The translations under genes were made by a program, and so were the position numbers. The notes beneath the pieces are model-generated. The model saw nothing but the letters and a program-made list of their open reading frames with translations. It ran no database searches and had not been told where the DNA came from. From Variovorax sp. TBS-050B (GTDB taxonomy: Bacteria > Pseudomonadota > Gammaproteobacteria > Burkholderiales > Burkholderiaceae_C): a stretch of DNA of 64,000 nt. Below, in pieces: positions 45,917 through 54,800 of this stretch. The stretch covers positions 1,215,001-1,279,000 of the forward strand of contig NZ_JARXYR010000002.1 in NCBI RefSeq assembly GCF_029893635.1, in the 5' to 3' direction. Numbering within the stretch: position 1 is the stretch's first letter; every line of letters begins with the position of its first letter.

Positions 45917-47545
45917 ATGCCGCCGATTTCCCCCGAAGAAACACCCGTCCCTCCCGCCCGGCCGCAGCCGCCGAAATTCGCGGCGCTCGAGCCGCTCAGG
46001 CTGCCCGTGTTCCGCATGCTGTGGAGCACCTGGCTCATCGCCAACGTCTGCATGTGGATGAACGACGTGGCGGCGGCCTGGCTCATGACCTCGCTGACCA
46101 CCTCGCCGATCTGGGTCGCACTGGTGCAGTCGGCCTCCACGCTGCCGGTGTTCCTGCTCGGCCTGCCGAGCGGGGCGCTGGCCGACATCCTCGACCGCCG
46201 GCGCTGGCTGGTGGCCACGCAGTTCTGGCTCGCGGGCACGGCGATCGTGCTGTGCGCGGCGATCGCGCTCGACCTGATGACCGCGCCGCTGCTGCTGGCG
46301 CTGACCTTTGCCAACGGCATCGGCCTGGCGCTGCGCTGGCCGGTGTTCTCGGCCATCGTCCCGGAGCTGGTGCCGCGGCCGCAACTGCCCGCGGCGCTGG
46401 GCCTGAACGGCATCGCGATGAACGCCTCGCGCATCATCGGCCCCCTCACGGCCGGCATGCTGATCGCGAGCGCGGGCAGCGTCTGGGTGTTCGCGCTCAA
46501 CGCGGTGCTGTCGGTGGCCTCGGGTTTCGTGGTGCTGCGCTGGCGGCGCGAGCACACACCGAATCCGCTGGGCCGCGAGCGGCTGATCAGCGCGATGCGC
46601 GTGGGCGTGCAGTTCGTCTGGCAATCGCAGCGCATGCGCGCGGTGCTCACGCGCATCACCATCTTCTTCTTCCATTCGACGGCGCTGCTCGCGCTGCTGC
46701 CGCTGCTGGCGCGCAAGCTCAAGGGCGGCGATGCCGGCACCTTCACGCTGCTGCTGGCCGCGATGGGCGCGGGCGCGATCATCGCGGTGCTGTTCCTGCC
46801 GCGGCTGCGCCAGGCGCTCGGGCGCGACCAGCTGGTGCTGCGCGGCACGGTGCTGCAATCGGCGGCCACCGCGGTGATGGCCTTCGCGCCCAACGCCTGG
46901 GTGGCGGTGCCGGCGATGTTCTTCGGCGGCATGGCGTGGATCACGGTGGCCAATTCGCTGTCGGTGTCGGCGCAGCTCGCATTGCCCGACTGGGTGCGCG
47001 CGCGCGGCATGTCGACCTACCAGATGGCGATCATGGGCGCGAGCGCGATCGGCGCGGCGCTCTGGGGCCAGGTGGCGACCGTGACCGACCTGCGCACCAG
47101 CCTGGAGATCGCTGCCGCGAGCGGCACGCTGCTGATGCTGGCCGCGCTGCGCTGGGTCACGGACGTCTCGGGCGAGGAGGCCGACATGAGCCCCGCGCGC
47201 GCCGGCTGGGCCGCCGGGCCGCCGGCCGAAACGCCCGAGGAGAACGGCCGCGTGGTCATCACCATCGAGTACATGATCGACCCCGCCCGCGCCGCCGCCT
47301 TCCACCTCGTCATGCAGCAGACCCGCCGCGCGCGGCTGGGCCAGGGCGCGATCGGCTGGGAGCTGCTGCACGACATCGCCGAGCCGGGCCGCTACGTGGA
47401 GCAGATCGTCGACGAGAGCTGGACCGACCACCTGCGCCGCTTCACCCGCGCCACCGCCGCCGACATGGCGCTGCGCGAACGGCGGCTCGCGTTCCACGTC
47501 GGCGAAGCGCCGCCCGCGGTCACGCGCTACGTGGTCCGGCGCTGA
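45917..47545 (+). CDS. MFS transporter, EntS/DUF894-type
   Basis: 542 residues. The first ~410 form twelve membrane segments; the motif G-x-x-S-G-A-L-A-D-I-L-D-R-R-R is the MFS loop 2-3 signature. The last ~120 residues are a soluble domain with V-V-I-T-I-E-Y and Y-V-E-Q-I-V-D-E-S-W, typical of the MFS_3 subgroup. Substrate unknown; related proteins export siderophores or drugs. Confidence 0.83.
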   Translation: MPPISPEETPVPPARPQPPKFAALEPLRLPVFRMLWSTWLIANVCMWMNDVAAAWLMTSLTTSPIWVALVQSASTLPVFLLGLPSGALADILDRRRWLVATQFWLAGTAIVLCAAIALDLMTAPLLLALTFANGIGLALRWPVFSAIVPELVPRPQLPAALGLNGIAMNASRIIGPLTAGMLIASAGSVWVFALNAVLSVASGFVVLRWRREHTPNPLGRERLISAMRVGVQFVWQSQRMRAVLTRITIFFFHSTALLALLPLLARKLKGGDAGTFTLLLAAMGAGAIIAVLFLPRLRQALGRDQLVLRGTVLQSAATAVMAFAPNAWVAVPAMFFGGMAWITVANSLSVSAQLALPDWVRARGMSTYQMAIMGASAIGAALWGQVATVTDLRTSLEIAAASGTLLMLAALRWVTDVSGEEADMSPARAGWAAGPPAETPEENGRVVITIEYMIDPARAAAFHLVMQQTRRARLGQGAIGWELLHDIAEPGRYVEQIVDESWTDHLRRFTRATAADMALRERRLAFHVGEAPPAVTRYVVRR

Positions 47546-47671
47546 AATTTTGACCATCCGGTCCGATTTGCACCGGAAGATGGCGGGCCTGGGTTATCAC
47601 CTACCATCTTTTTTTGACCGATTGGTTGATTTAGATCATCATCGCGCCCGTTGATCCCGCGAGGTACGCCG
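47546..47671 (+). promoter_or_regulatory. AT-rich leader of the creatininase operon
   Basis: This 126 bp gap is clearly richer in A/T than its surroundings. It contains a CCGG-bounded inverted repeat near its start, the palindrome-like GACCATCCGGTC, and a TTGACC -35-like box (47614-47619); a matching -10 box is weak. No ORF. It probably holds the promoter and a regulator site for the operon beginning at 47672. Confidence 0.4.
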
Positions 47672-48487
47672 ATGAATCCCCCACCCAGCCGCTTCTGGTC
47701 GGACCTGACCAGCGAAGCGTTCTCCCGCCTCGATCGCGAGCGACTCATCGCCGTGCTGCCCGTGGGCGCGACCGAGCAGCACGGCCCGCACCTGCCGATG
47801 TCGACCGACACGGCCACCATCGACGGCATGGTGCGCGCCACGCTGCCCCATCTGCCGGACGACCTGCCGGTGCTCTTCCTGCCGACCGTGGCCTACGGCA
47901 AGAGCAACGAGCATTCGCGCTATCCCGGCACGCTGACCGTCTCGGCCGCCACGCTGATCGCGATGTGGACCGACATCGGCGCCTGCGTGGCGCGCGCCGG
48001 CGTGCGCAAGCTGGTGCTCTTCAACAGCCACGGCGGCCAGATGAGCGTGATGGACATCGTCGCGCGCGACCTGCGCGAGGCGCACGGCATGATGGTGGTG
48101 GCCGCCAACTGGTACACGCTGGGCCTGCCCGAAGGCCTGTTCACCGCGCATGAGGGCCGGCACGGCATCCATGCGGGCGATCTCGAAAGCTCGGTCATGC
48201 TGCACCTCGCGCCCGACCACGTGCGCGCCGACCGGTTCCAGAACTTCCATTCGATGACCGAGGACCTCGCGGCCGAGAACAAATTCCTCTCGATCACGCC
48301 CAGCGGCAAGCTCGGCTGGCAGATGCACGACATCAACCCCCTGGGCGCGGCCGGCGACGCGACGCGCGCCACGGCGGAGAAGGGCGCCGCGGTGCTCGAC
48401 CACGTGGGCCGGCGCTTCGTCGAACTGCTGCAGGAGGTGGACCGCTTCCCGCTCTCGCGGCTTGCCAACGAGCCCGCCTGGAAATGA
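47672..48487 (+). CDS. Creatininase-family amidohydrolase
   Basis: 271 residues with the family's metal site: T-E-Q-H-G-P-H-L-P (Glu35, His37), D46, N-S-H-G-G-Q, and H-A-G-D-L-E-S-S. Members open cyclic amides (creatinine) or act on other small amides and pterin-like compounds. First gene of an operon with an ABC importer, a flavin oxidase and a RutR-like regulator; a cyclic nitrogen compound is a plausible substrate. The ATG at 47672 was chosen over an upstream in-frame ATT/ATG-like codon; the next gene overlaps by 4 bp. Confidence 0.85.
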   Translation: MNPPPSRFWSDLTSEAFSRLDRERLIAVLPVGATEQHGPHLPMSTDTATIDGMVRATLPHLPDDLPVLFLPTVAYGKSNEHSRYPGTLTVSAATLIAMWTDIGACVARAGVRKLVLFNSHGGQMSVMDIVARDLREAHGMMVVAANWYTLGLPEGLFTAHEGRHGIHAGDLESSVMLHLAPDHVRADRFQNFHSMTEDLAAENKFLSITPSGKLGWQMHDINPLGAAGDATRATAEKGAAVLDHVGRRFVELLQEVDRFPLSRLANEPAWK

Positions 48488-49281
48488 CCGCATCCGACAC
48501 CACCACCGCCGCCCCGCTGGTCAGCCTGCGGCAGGTCGGCAAGCGCTTCGGCAACGGCACGCTGGCGCTGCAGGACATGACGCTCGACATCGGCGAGCAC
48601 GACTTCATCAGCTTCCTCGGCCCTTCGGGCTGCGGCAAGAGCACCGCGCTGCGGCTGATCGCCGGGCTCACGCGGCCGAGCGCGGGCGAGATGCACTGGT
48701 CGGGCGCCAGCGACGGCCAGACGCGCAGCGACCGCGACCTGGGCTTCGTGTTCCAGGAGCCCACGCTGATGCCCTGGGCCAAGGTGTTCGACAACGTGTG
48801 GCTGCCGCTCAAGCTCGCCGGCACCGGCCGCGACGCCGCGGCGCCAGTGGTCGAGCAGGCGCTCGAGATGGTGGGCCTGTCGCGCTTCGCGGGCGTGTAC
48901 CCGCGCGAGCTCTCGGGCGGCATGAAGATGCGGGTGTCGATCGCGCGCGCGCTGGTCACGCATCCGCGCCTGCTGCTGATGGACGAGCCCTTCGCCGCGC
49001 TCGACGAGATGACGCGCATAAAGCTCAACAACGACCTGCTCGCGATCTGGCGCGAGCACCGCTTCTCGGTCGTGTTCGTCACGCACAGCGTCTACGAGTC
49101 GGTCTACCTCTCGAACCGCATCGTGGTGATGGCCGCGCGCCCGGGCCGCGTGATCGACGAGATCCGCATCGACGAGCCCTATCCGCGCGGCGAGGACTTC
49201 CGCACCTCGACCCGCTACAACGCGCACTGCACCGCCGTGTCGCGCTCGCTGCATGGAGCCCTGCATGACGTCGATCACTGA
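48484..49281 (+). CDS. NitT/TauT-type ABC transporter ATP-binding protein
   Basis: 265 residues: Walker A G-P-S-G-C-G-K-S-T (46-54), Q-loop F-Q-E-P-T-L-M-P-W, signature L-S-G-G-M-K-M-R, Walker B R-L-L-L-M-D-E-P-F, and H-loop V-T-H-S-V. The Q-loop wording is typical of SsuB/TauB/nitrate-class importers. Overlaps the creatininase stop (ATGA) and the permease start (17 bp). Confidence 0.93.
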   Translation: MTASDTTTAAPLVSLRQVGKRFGNGTLALQDMTLDIGEHDFISFLGPSGCGKSTALRLIAGLTRPSAGEMHWSGASDGQTRSDRDLGFVFQEPTLMPWAKVFDNVWLPLKLAGTGRDAAAPVVEQALEMVGLSRFAGVYPRELSGGMKMRVSIARALVTHPRLLLMDEPFAALDEMTRIKLNNDLLAIWREHRFSVVFVTHSVYESVYLSNRIVVMAARPGRVIDEIRIDEPYPRGEDFRTSTRYNAHCTAVSRSLHGALHDVDH

Positions 49282-50149
49282 GCGCCCCCTGGCCGACGGC
49301 GCCCTCGCGGACGTCGCCCCGCCCTCCGCCGAGGCCCTGCGCGCGCGCGAGGACCGCCTGCGGCGGCGCGAATCGATGCTGCGCATCGCGGTGCCCGCGG
49401 TGGTCATCGCCGCGCTGCTGCTGCTGTGGGAATGGACGGTGCGCGCCAACGACATTCCGCACTACATCCTGCCCGCGCCCTCGCTGATCCTCCGGACGCT
49501 GTTCGACAACTGGGGCACGCTCTCGAGCGCGCTGTGGTTCACCGTACGGCTCACGCTGCTCGCGCTCGCGGCGGCCATCGTGGGCGGCGTGCTGCTGGCG
49601 ATCGCCTTCGCGCTCTTCAAATGGGTGGAGATCGGCCTGTTCCCGATCGCGGTGATCCTGCAGGTCACGCCGATCATCGCGATCGCGCCGCTGATCCTGA
49701 TCTACGTCTCGAGCACCACCGCCGCGCTGCTGCTGTGCGCATGGATCGTGGCCTTCTTTCCGATCCTGTCGAACACCGTCATCGGCCTGAAGAGCGCCGA
49801 CAGCAACCTGCGCGACCTGTTCCAGCTCTACAAGGCCTCGCCGTGGCAGACCTTCCGCTACCTGCTCGCGCCGAGCGCGCTGCCCTACTTCATGGCGGGC
49901 CTGAAGATCGCGGGCGGCCTGAGCCTGATCGGCGCGGTGGTGGCCGAGTTCACCGCGGGCACCGCCGGCAAGGAGACCGGGCTCGCCTCGCGCATCCTCG
50001 AATCGAGCTTCCGCACCGAGATACCGATGATGTTCGCGGCGCTGCTGCTGGTGTCGCTGCTGGGCATCGCGATCTTCATCGTGTTCGCGGCGCTCTCACG
50101 GCTCGTCCTCGGCCACTGGCACGAAAGCGAGATGCGCCGTGAAAGGTAA
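49265..50149 (+). CDS. NitT/TauT-type ABC transporter permease
   Basis: 294 residues with about six membrane segments and the family stretch P-A-P-S-L-I-L near the start of the permease domain. It also has the cytosolic EAA-type loop around D-L-F-Q-L-Y-K-A-S-P-W-Q-T-F. The start at 49265 has GGAG 8-11 bp upstream; an ATG at 49253 is an alternative. Operates with the ATPase upstream and the THI5-like binding protein at 52052. A family 1 repeat follows directly. Confidence 0.9.
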   Translation: MTSITERPLADGALADVAPPSAEALRAREDRLRRRESMLRIAVPAVVIAALLLLWEWTVRANDIPHYILPAPSLILRTLFDNWGTLSSALWFTVRLTLLALAAAIVGGVLLAIAFALFKWVEIGLFPIAVILQVTPIIAIAPLILIYVSSTTAALLLCAWIVAFFPILSNTVIGLKSADSNLRDLFQLYKASPWQTFRYLLAPSALPYFMAGLKIAGGLSLIGAVVAEFTAGTAGKETGLASRILESSFRTEIPMMFAALLLVSLLGIAIFIVFAALSRLVLGHWHESEMRRER

Positions 50150-50157
50150 GTTGCTCG

Positions 50158-50246
50158 CCCCCAGGCTGCGCGCACTTCGTGTCGCTTCGCCAACCCCCTA
50201 CCGGGGGCAACACCTGCGGCCCGGCAAAGCCGGTTCCGCGGTGTTC
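50158..50246 (+). repeat. Structured intergenic repeat family 1, full copy
   Basis: Second copy of the element at 18216-18306, same strand, with changes mainly in the first hairpin (CCCCC-TACC-GGGGG here versus CCCCC-TTGCA-GGGGG there) that keep pairing. It fills most of the 129 bp between permease and oxidase genes, inside the operon. Confidence 0.85.
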
Positions 50247-50278
50247 GCTGGCGAAGAGTTCCTCTGGACAGAGCCTCG

Positions 50279-51667
50279 ATGAATTCCGAACGCCCTTCCC
50301 CGAGAAGCATCGACTGGAACGCGGTGCGCGCGGACCTGCACGGCCTCAACCTCGTCACCGCGCCCGCGCAGCGCAAGCAGCTGTCGAAGGACTTCTACTG
50401 GTACAGCCCGATCCTCACGGCGCAGCTCGCGGGCTGCGTGGCCGACCTGGTGGTGAAGGTCAGCACCGAGGACGACGTGCGCCAGGCCGCGGCCGTGGCC
50501 GCGAAGTGGCAGTTGCCGGTCACGGTGCGCGCGGGCGGCACCGGCAACTACGGGCAGTGCGTGCCGCTCGAGGGCGGCATCGTGCTCGACGTGACGCAGA
50601 TGTGCCGCGTGCTCGACATCCAGCCCGGCCGCATCCGCGTGGAGGCCGGCGCGCGCATGCACGACATCGACCTGGCCGCGCGCGAGACGGGTCAGGCGCT
50701 GCGCATGTGGCCCTCGACCTGGCACGTGGCCTCGATCGGCGGCTTCATCGCCGGCGGCTTCGGCGGCATCGGCTCGTTCCGCCACGGCATCCTGCGCGAC
50801 CCCGGCAACCTGCTGCGCGCGCGCGTGATGACGCTGGAGCGCACGCCGCGCGTGATCGAACTCGTCGGCGACGAGATCCAGCAGGTGCACCATGCCTACG
50901 GCACCAACGGCGTGATCCTCGACGTCGAGGTCGCGCTGAGCCCCGCCGTCGAATGGGTGCACTGCACGGTGCTGTTCGAAACCTATCGCGGCGCGCTGGA
51001 CTTCGCCGTTGCGGCCGAGGCGCCCGCGTTCGACATCTTCCTGCTCTCGACGGTGGAGGCGCGCTTCTCGCCCTACTACACCGCGATGCGCGACCGCTTC
51101 CCGCCCGACCGGCATGCGGTGTTCGCGATGGTCTCGCCCGATTCGATGGACGCGTTCCGCGCACTCGCCGCGGCGCACGCCGGCGCGATCTCCGTCGCAG
51201 GCACCGAGGCCGAGCTGCTCGCCCAGGGCCTGCCGCCGGCCTACGAATGCGCGTTCAACCACACGACCCTGCAGGCGCTCAAGGCCGACCGCGGCTGGAC
51301 CTACCTGCAGGTGGCCTACGCCCAGCCCTTCGACCCGGCCGTGGTCGAGCGCCATCTCGCGATCTTCGGCGACGACGTGCTGCAGCACCAGGACTTCGCG
51401 CGCGCCGGCGGCCAGTGCGGCACCTTCGGCATCCTGCTCGTGCGCTGGAAGGGCGAGGCGCACCAGTACGAAGTGATCCGCGAGCTCGAGTCGCAGGGCG
51501 GCTGCACCATCTTCAATCCGCACGTGGTCACGATCGAGGACGGCGGCATGAAGACCATCGACACGCAGCAGATCGAATTCAAGAAGCGCAGCGATCCGAT
51601 GGGGCTCATGAACCCCGGCAAGACGCGCGGGTGGACTTCGGACATGGCCGTCGGTCGTCGGGCATGA
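50279..51667 (+). CDS. FAD-binding (PCMH/VAO-type) oxidoreductase
   Basis: 462 residues. The FAD domain spans about 45-220, with the pyrophosphate-binding V-R-A-G-G-T-G-N-Y-G (about 84) and the I-G-G-F-I-A-G-G-F-G-G-I-G-S segment; the C-terminus ends M-N-P-G-K-T, as in glycolate oxidase/D-lactate dehydrogenase-type flavoproteins. Probably oxidises a hydroxy or amino compound imported by the neighbouring transporter. Confidence 0.82.
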   Translation: MNSERPSPRSIDWNAVRADLHGLNLVTAPAQRKQLSKDFYWYSPILTAQLAGCVADLVVKVSTEDDVRQAAAVAAKWQLPVTVRAGGTGNYGQCVPLEGGIVLDVTQMCRVLDIQPGRIRVEAGARMHDIDLAARETGQALRMWPSTWHVASIGGFIAGGFGGIGSFRHGILRDPGNLLRARVMTLERTPRVIELVGDEIQQVHHAYGTNGVILDVEVALSPAVEWVHCTVLFETYRGALDFAVAAEAPAFDIFLLSTVEARFSPYYTAMRDRFPPDRHAVFAMVSPDSMDAFRALAAAHAGAISVAGTEAELLAQGLPPAYECAFNHTTLQALKADRGWTYLQVAYAQPFDPAVVERHLAIFGDDVLQHQDFARAGGQCGTFGILLVRWKGEAHQYEVIRELESQGGCTIFNPHVVTIEDGGMKTIDTQQIEFKKRSDPMGLMNPGKTRGWTSDMAVGRRA

Positions 51668-51710
51668 AACGCTGTGCTTCCGTTCGTGTCCGCAAGGGGC
51701 ATTCAGGGCG

Positions 51711-51808
51711 CGATCCCGCCGATGGGGTACCTTGCTCCGCGAATGTCCCCCGGGGCTTCGCCCCTCCTCCTTTATTTCGCTGCGCAAGGCACCCCATCGG
51801 CGGGATCG
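51711..51808 (-). repeat. Structured repeat family 2, copy A
   Basis: 98 bp with 25-bp terminal inverted repeats (51711-51735 and 51784-51808, one mismatch). The core, read on the minus strand, is shared with copies B and C (GAAATAAAGGAGGAGG ... GGGGGACATTCGCGGA), but its inner hairpin is GGGGC-GAA-GCCCC instead of GGCC-GCA-GGCC. Lies in the 384 bp gap between the oxidase and the binding-protein gene. Confidence 0.85.
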
Positions 51809-51853
51809 CCACAGAGCACCAGTGGAGCGGCTGTTCACCAGCCCCGTGTCCCG

Positions 51854-51947
51854 TGCGCAGGGCATCGGGTGCTTCCCGCAGCGAAATAAAGGAGGAGGCC
51901 GCAGGCCGGGGGACATTCGCGGAGGGAAGTACCCGGTGCCCTGCGCA
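51854..51947 (+). repeat. Structured repeat family 2, copy B
   Basis: 94 bp, 24-bp terminal inverted repeats (51854-51877 and 51924-51947, two mismatches) around the same core (51878-51923). Opposite orientation to copy A, only 45 bp away. Together A and B occupy most of 51668-52051; I see no gene in that gap. Confidence 0.85.
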
Positions 51948-52051
51948 CACGCTCCGAACAGCAGCGCCGCAACATCAGCCGCCCTCGATCCAAGCCAAGC
52001 TCGGCTGACATGAAAATACTTCGTCGCCATTCAAAACAGGAGTCCACTGCC

Positions 52052-53080
52052 ATGCGCGTTCCCGCTCTGACCATCCGCCCGCTTGCCCTCGGCCTCGCTC
52101 TCGCGGCCGCCGCCTTCGCCGTTCAGGCGCAGGAAAAAGTGGTCTTCGCCACCAACTGGAAGGCCCAGGCCGGCCACGGCGGCTTCTACCAGGCGCTGGT
52201 CGACGGCACCTACAAGAAGTACGGCCTCGACGTCGACATCCAGCAGGGCGGCCCGATGGTCAACAACCGGCCCATGCTGCCGGCCGGCAAGGTCGACTTT
52301 CTCATGACCGGCAACCTGCTGCAGTCCTTCGACAACGTGAAGAACGGCGTGCCCACCGTCGTCGTCGCGGCCTTCTTCCAGAAGGACCCACAGGCCATGT
52401 TCGCGCATCCCGGCCAGGGCTTCGACAGCTTCAAGGACATGGCGAAGGCGCCCGTGGCCTTCATCGGCAAGGACGGCCAGTTCAGCTTCTGGCAGTGGAT
52501 GAAGTCCGAGCACGGTTTCAAGGATTCGCAGCTCAAGCCCTACACCTTCAACGTCGGCCCCTTCCTCGCCGACAAGAAGTCGATCCAGCAGGGCTACGCC
52601 ATCTCCGAGCCGCTGTCGATCAAGGCGCAGGCCGGCTTCGACCCGGTGGTGCAGCTGCTGGCCGACAACGGCTTCTCGACCTACTCGACCACCATCGAGA
52701 CCCGCGCCGACCTCGTCAAGACCAAGCCCGAGACCGTGCGCAAGTTCATCGAGGCTTCGATCATCGGCTGGAACAACTACCTCTACGGCGACAACAAGGC
52801 CGCCAACGAGATGATCGCCAAGCTCAACCCCGACTCGCCCGTCGGCGCCCTGCAGGGCTCGATCGAGCTGATCAAGAAGATGGGTATCGTCGACAGCGGC
52901 GAATCGCTCACCAAGGGCATCGGCGCCATGGACGAGGCGCGCGTGAAGGACTTCTACGACAAGATGGTCAAGGCCGGCCTCTACAAGCCCGGCGAGATCG
53001 ACCTCTCGAAGGTCGTGACCACCCAGTTCGTCAACAAGGGCGTGGGCCTGGACGTGCGCAAGAAGCTCACGGGCAAATAA
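52052..53080 (+). CDS. NMT1/THI5-like ABC transporter substrate-binding protein
   Basis: 342 residues with signal peptide (cleaved after V-Q-A, about 26). The mature start V-V-F-A-T-N-W-K-A-Q-A-G-H-G-G-F-Y-Q-A and the later K-S-I-Q-Q-G-Y and Y-S-T-T-I-E-T segments resemble pyrimidine-precursor/riboflavin-type THI5-like binding proteins. CAGGAG is 10 bp upstream of ATG 52052. Partner of the ATPase and permease at 48484-50149. Confidence 0.88.
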   Translation: MRVPALTIRPLALGLALAAAAFAVQAQEKVVFATNWKAQAGHGGFYQALVDGTYKKYGLDVDIQQGGPMVNNRPMLPAGKVDFLMTGNLLQSFDNVKNGVPTVVVAAFFQKDPQAMFAHPGQGFDSFKDMAKAPVAFIGKDGQFSFWQWMKSEHGFKDSQLKPYTFNVGPFLADKKSIQQGYAISEPLSIKAQAGFDPVVQLLADNGFSTYSTTIETRADLVKTKPETVRKFIEASIIGWNNYLYGDNKAANEMIAKLNPDSPVGALQGSIELIKKMGIVDSGESLTKGIGAMDEARVKDFYDKMVKAGLYKPGEIDLSKVVTTQFVNKGVGLDVRKKLTGK

Positions 53081-53130
53081 GCGCTCTTTCGATCTTTCCG
53101 TTATCCCGCGGGCCGCGCGGGGCTTGCGCC

Positions 53131-53198
53131 GGGGTCAGATGCCGGCGCCTGGGTTGCCATAAGGCACGCGCGGCTCTTCGTTCCTGGGCTCTGACCCC
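53131..53198. repeat. Imperfect inverted repeat GGGGTCAGA...TCTGACCCC
   Basis: GGGGTCAGA (53131-53139) and TCTGACCCC (53190-53198) are exact complements 50 bp apart, in the 150 bp gap before the quinone reductase gene. Similar GGGGTCAGAGCCC-type ends occur in short repeats of many proteobacteria (recollection, not checked). No ORF here. Confidence 0.6.
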
Positions 53199-53230
53199 GT
53201 CTCGCCGACAGGCGAACCGGCCCTCCTCTC

Positions 53231-53821
53231 ATGAAAACGCTCGTCGTTCATTGCCATCCGAATCCTGACAGCTTCAACCACGCGCTCTACCGCACGGCGC
53301 TCGCCGCCCTCGAACCCCGCCACCAGGTCCGGGCCATCGACCTGTACGCCGAGGGCTTCGATCCGACCCTCACGCGCGAGGAGCGCATCGCCTACCTCGA
53401 CAACCCCGGCCTGATCCGCGAACGCGTGAAACCCCACGTCGATGCGCTGCTCTGGGCCGAGCACCTGGTCTTCGTCTATCCCACCTGGTTCCACGGGCCG
53501 CCCTCGATGCTCAAGGGCTGGCTCGAACGGGTCTGGCTGCCCGGCGTGGCCTTCCTGCCGGCCGAGCGCAAGGGGCAGATCGCGAAGTCGGGCATGCGCC
53601 ACATCCGGCGCCTCACGGTGGTGACCACGGGCGGCTCGCCGCGCTGGTTCGTGATGCTGATCGGCGACCCGGGGCGGCGGCTCTTCACGCGCGCGCTGCG
53701 GGCGCTGTTCGCCTGGCGCTGCAAGGTGACGTGGCTGCAGCTGCACGACATGAACGCCGTCACGGCGCGCGACCGCACGCACTTCATCGAGCGCGTCGCG
53801 CGCAAGCTGCAGAACATCTGA
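53231..53821 (+). CDS. NAD(P)H-dependent quinone/flavin oxidoreductase
   Basis: 196 residues of the flavodoxin-fold NQO/MdaB class: V-V-H-C-H-P-N-P-D-S-F-N at the FMN/FAD phosphate loop, Y-P-T-W-F-H-G-P-P-S-M-L-K-G-W in the middle. Reduces quinones or flavins by two electrons. In the operon it may regenerate a flavin or protect against quinone products. 19 bp to the next gene. Confidence 0.85.
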   Translation: MKTLVVHCHPNPDSFNHALYRTALAALEPRHQVRAIDLYAEGFDPTLTREERIAYLDNPGLIRERVKPHVDALLWAEHLVFVYPTWFHGPPSMLKGWLERVWLPGVAFLPAERKGQIAKSGMRHIRRLTVVTTGGSPRWFVMLIGDPGRRLFTRALRALFAWRCKVTWLQLHDMNAVTARDRTHFIERVARKLQNI

Positions 53822-53840
53822 CCCGGGAGACACCCAAGCC

Positions 53841-54800
53841 ATGAGCCTCGAACGCACGCTCACCGTCCGCGTCGAACGCATCGCGCGCCAGACGCCCGAG
53901 ATCCTTTCCTTCGAGCTGGCCCACCCGTGGGGCCGGCCCTTGCCGGGCTACGAGGCCGGCGCGCACATCGACGTGCACATGCCCGGCGGCTTCTCGCGCC
54001 AGTACTCGCTCGCGCGCGCGCCCTCGCAGGGGGGCGCCTACCTGATCGGCGTGAAGCGCGAGGCTGGGAGCCGCGGCGGCTCGGCCTCGATGCACGAGCG
54101 CGTGCGCGAGGGCGACCTGATCGCGATCAGCGCGCCGCGCAACACCTTTCCGCTCTGCGCCGAGGCCGCGCACCACCTGCTGCTCGCGGGCGGCATCGGC
54201 ATGACGCCGCTGCTCGCGATGGCCCAGGCGCTCGCGGCGCGCGGCGCCTCGTTCACCTTCTGCGTGTTCGCGCGCAGCGAGGAACACATCGCCTTCGCCG
54301 ACGCGCTGCGCGACCCCGCGCTCGCGCCGCACCTGCGCCTCCACCTCGACCAGGGCGATGCATCCCGGCGCATCGACCTGCGCGCGCTGCTCGCCGAGCG
54401 CAGCCCCGGCGCGCAGCTCTACGTCTGCGGTCCGGGCGGCTTCATGCAGGCGGTGCGCGAGGCGGCATCGCACTGGCCCGAGGACGCGCTGCATGCCGAA
54501 TACTTCGCCGCGCCCACCGATGCAGGCAGCGCCGCCGGCCTGCCCTTCACGCTGACGCTCGCGCGCCGCGGCATCCGCGTGCCGGTGGCGGCCGACCAGA
54601 CCGCCGTCGATGCCCTGCACGACGTGGGCATCGACATTCCGGTCTCGTGCCAGCAGGGCCTGTGCGGCACCTGCGTGGTCGAGGGCGACGGCGCCGCGGC
54701 GGAGCACCGCGACTTCTGCCTCACCGGCAGCGAGCGGCAGCACAGGATCGCGCTGTGCTGCTCGCGCGCGCGCGGCGCCGAACTGGAACTGCAGCTGTGA
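53841..54800 (+). CDS. Phthalate-dioxygenase-reductase-type iron-sulfur flavoprotein
   Basis: 319 residues: flavin-binding R-Q-Y-S-L (about 53-57), NAD-binding L-L-A-G-G-I-G-M-T-P and Y-V-C-G-P, then a C-terminal plant-type 2Fe-2S domain with Cys270, 275, 278 and 306, the spacing of phthalate dioxygenase reductase. Such proteins pass electrons from NAD(P)H to a Rieske oxygenase or P450. No oxygenase gene is present in this window. Its stop overlaps the TetR start (GTGA). Confidence 0.9.
   Translation: MSLERTLTVRVERIARQTPEILSFELAHPWGRPLPGYEAGAHIDVHMPGGFSRQYSLARAPSQGGAYLIGVKREAGSRGGSASMHERVREGDLIAISAPRNTFPLCAEAAHHLLLAGGIGMTPLLAMAQALAARGASFTFCVFARSEEHIAFADALRDPALAPHLRLHLDQGDASRRIDLRALLAERSPGAQLYVCGPGGFMQAVREAASHWPEDALHAEYFAAPTDAGSAAGLPFTLTLARRGIRVPVAADQTAVDALHDVGIDIPVSCQQGLCGTCVVEGDGAAAEHRDFCLTGSERQHRIALCCSRARGAELELQL

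Noticed and set aside
51668..52051. Small open frames in the gap before the binding-protein gene
   Set aside because: They fall inside the family 2 repeats on both strands and have no ribosome site at a usable distance or family similarity.
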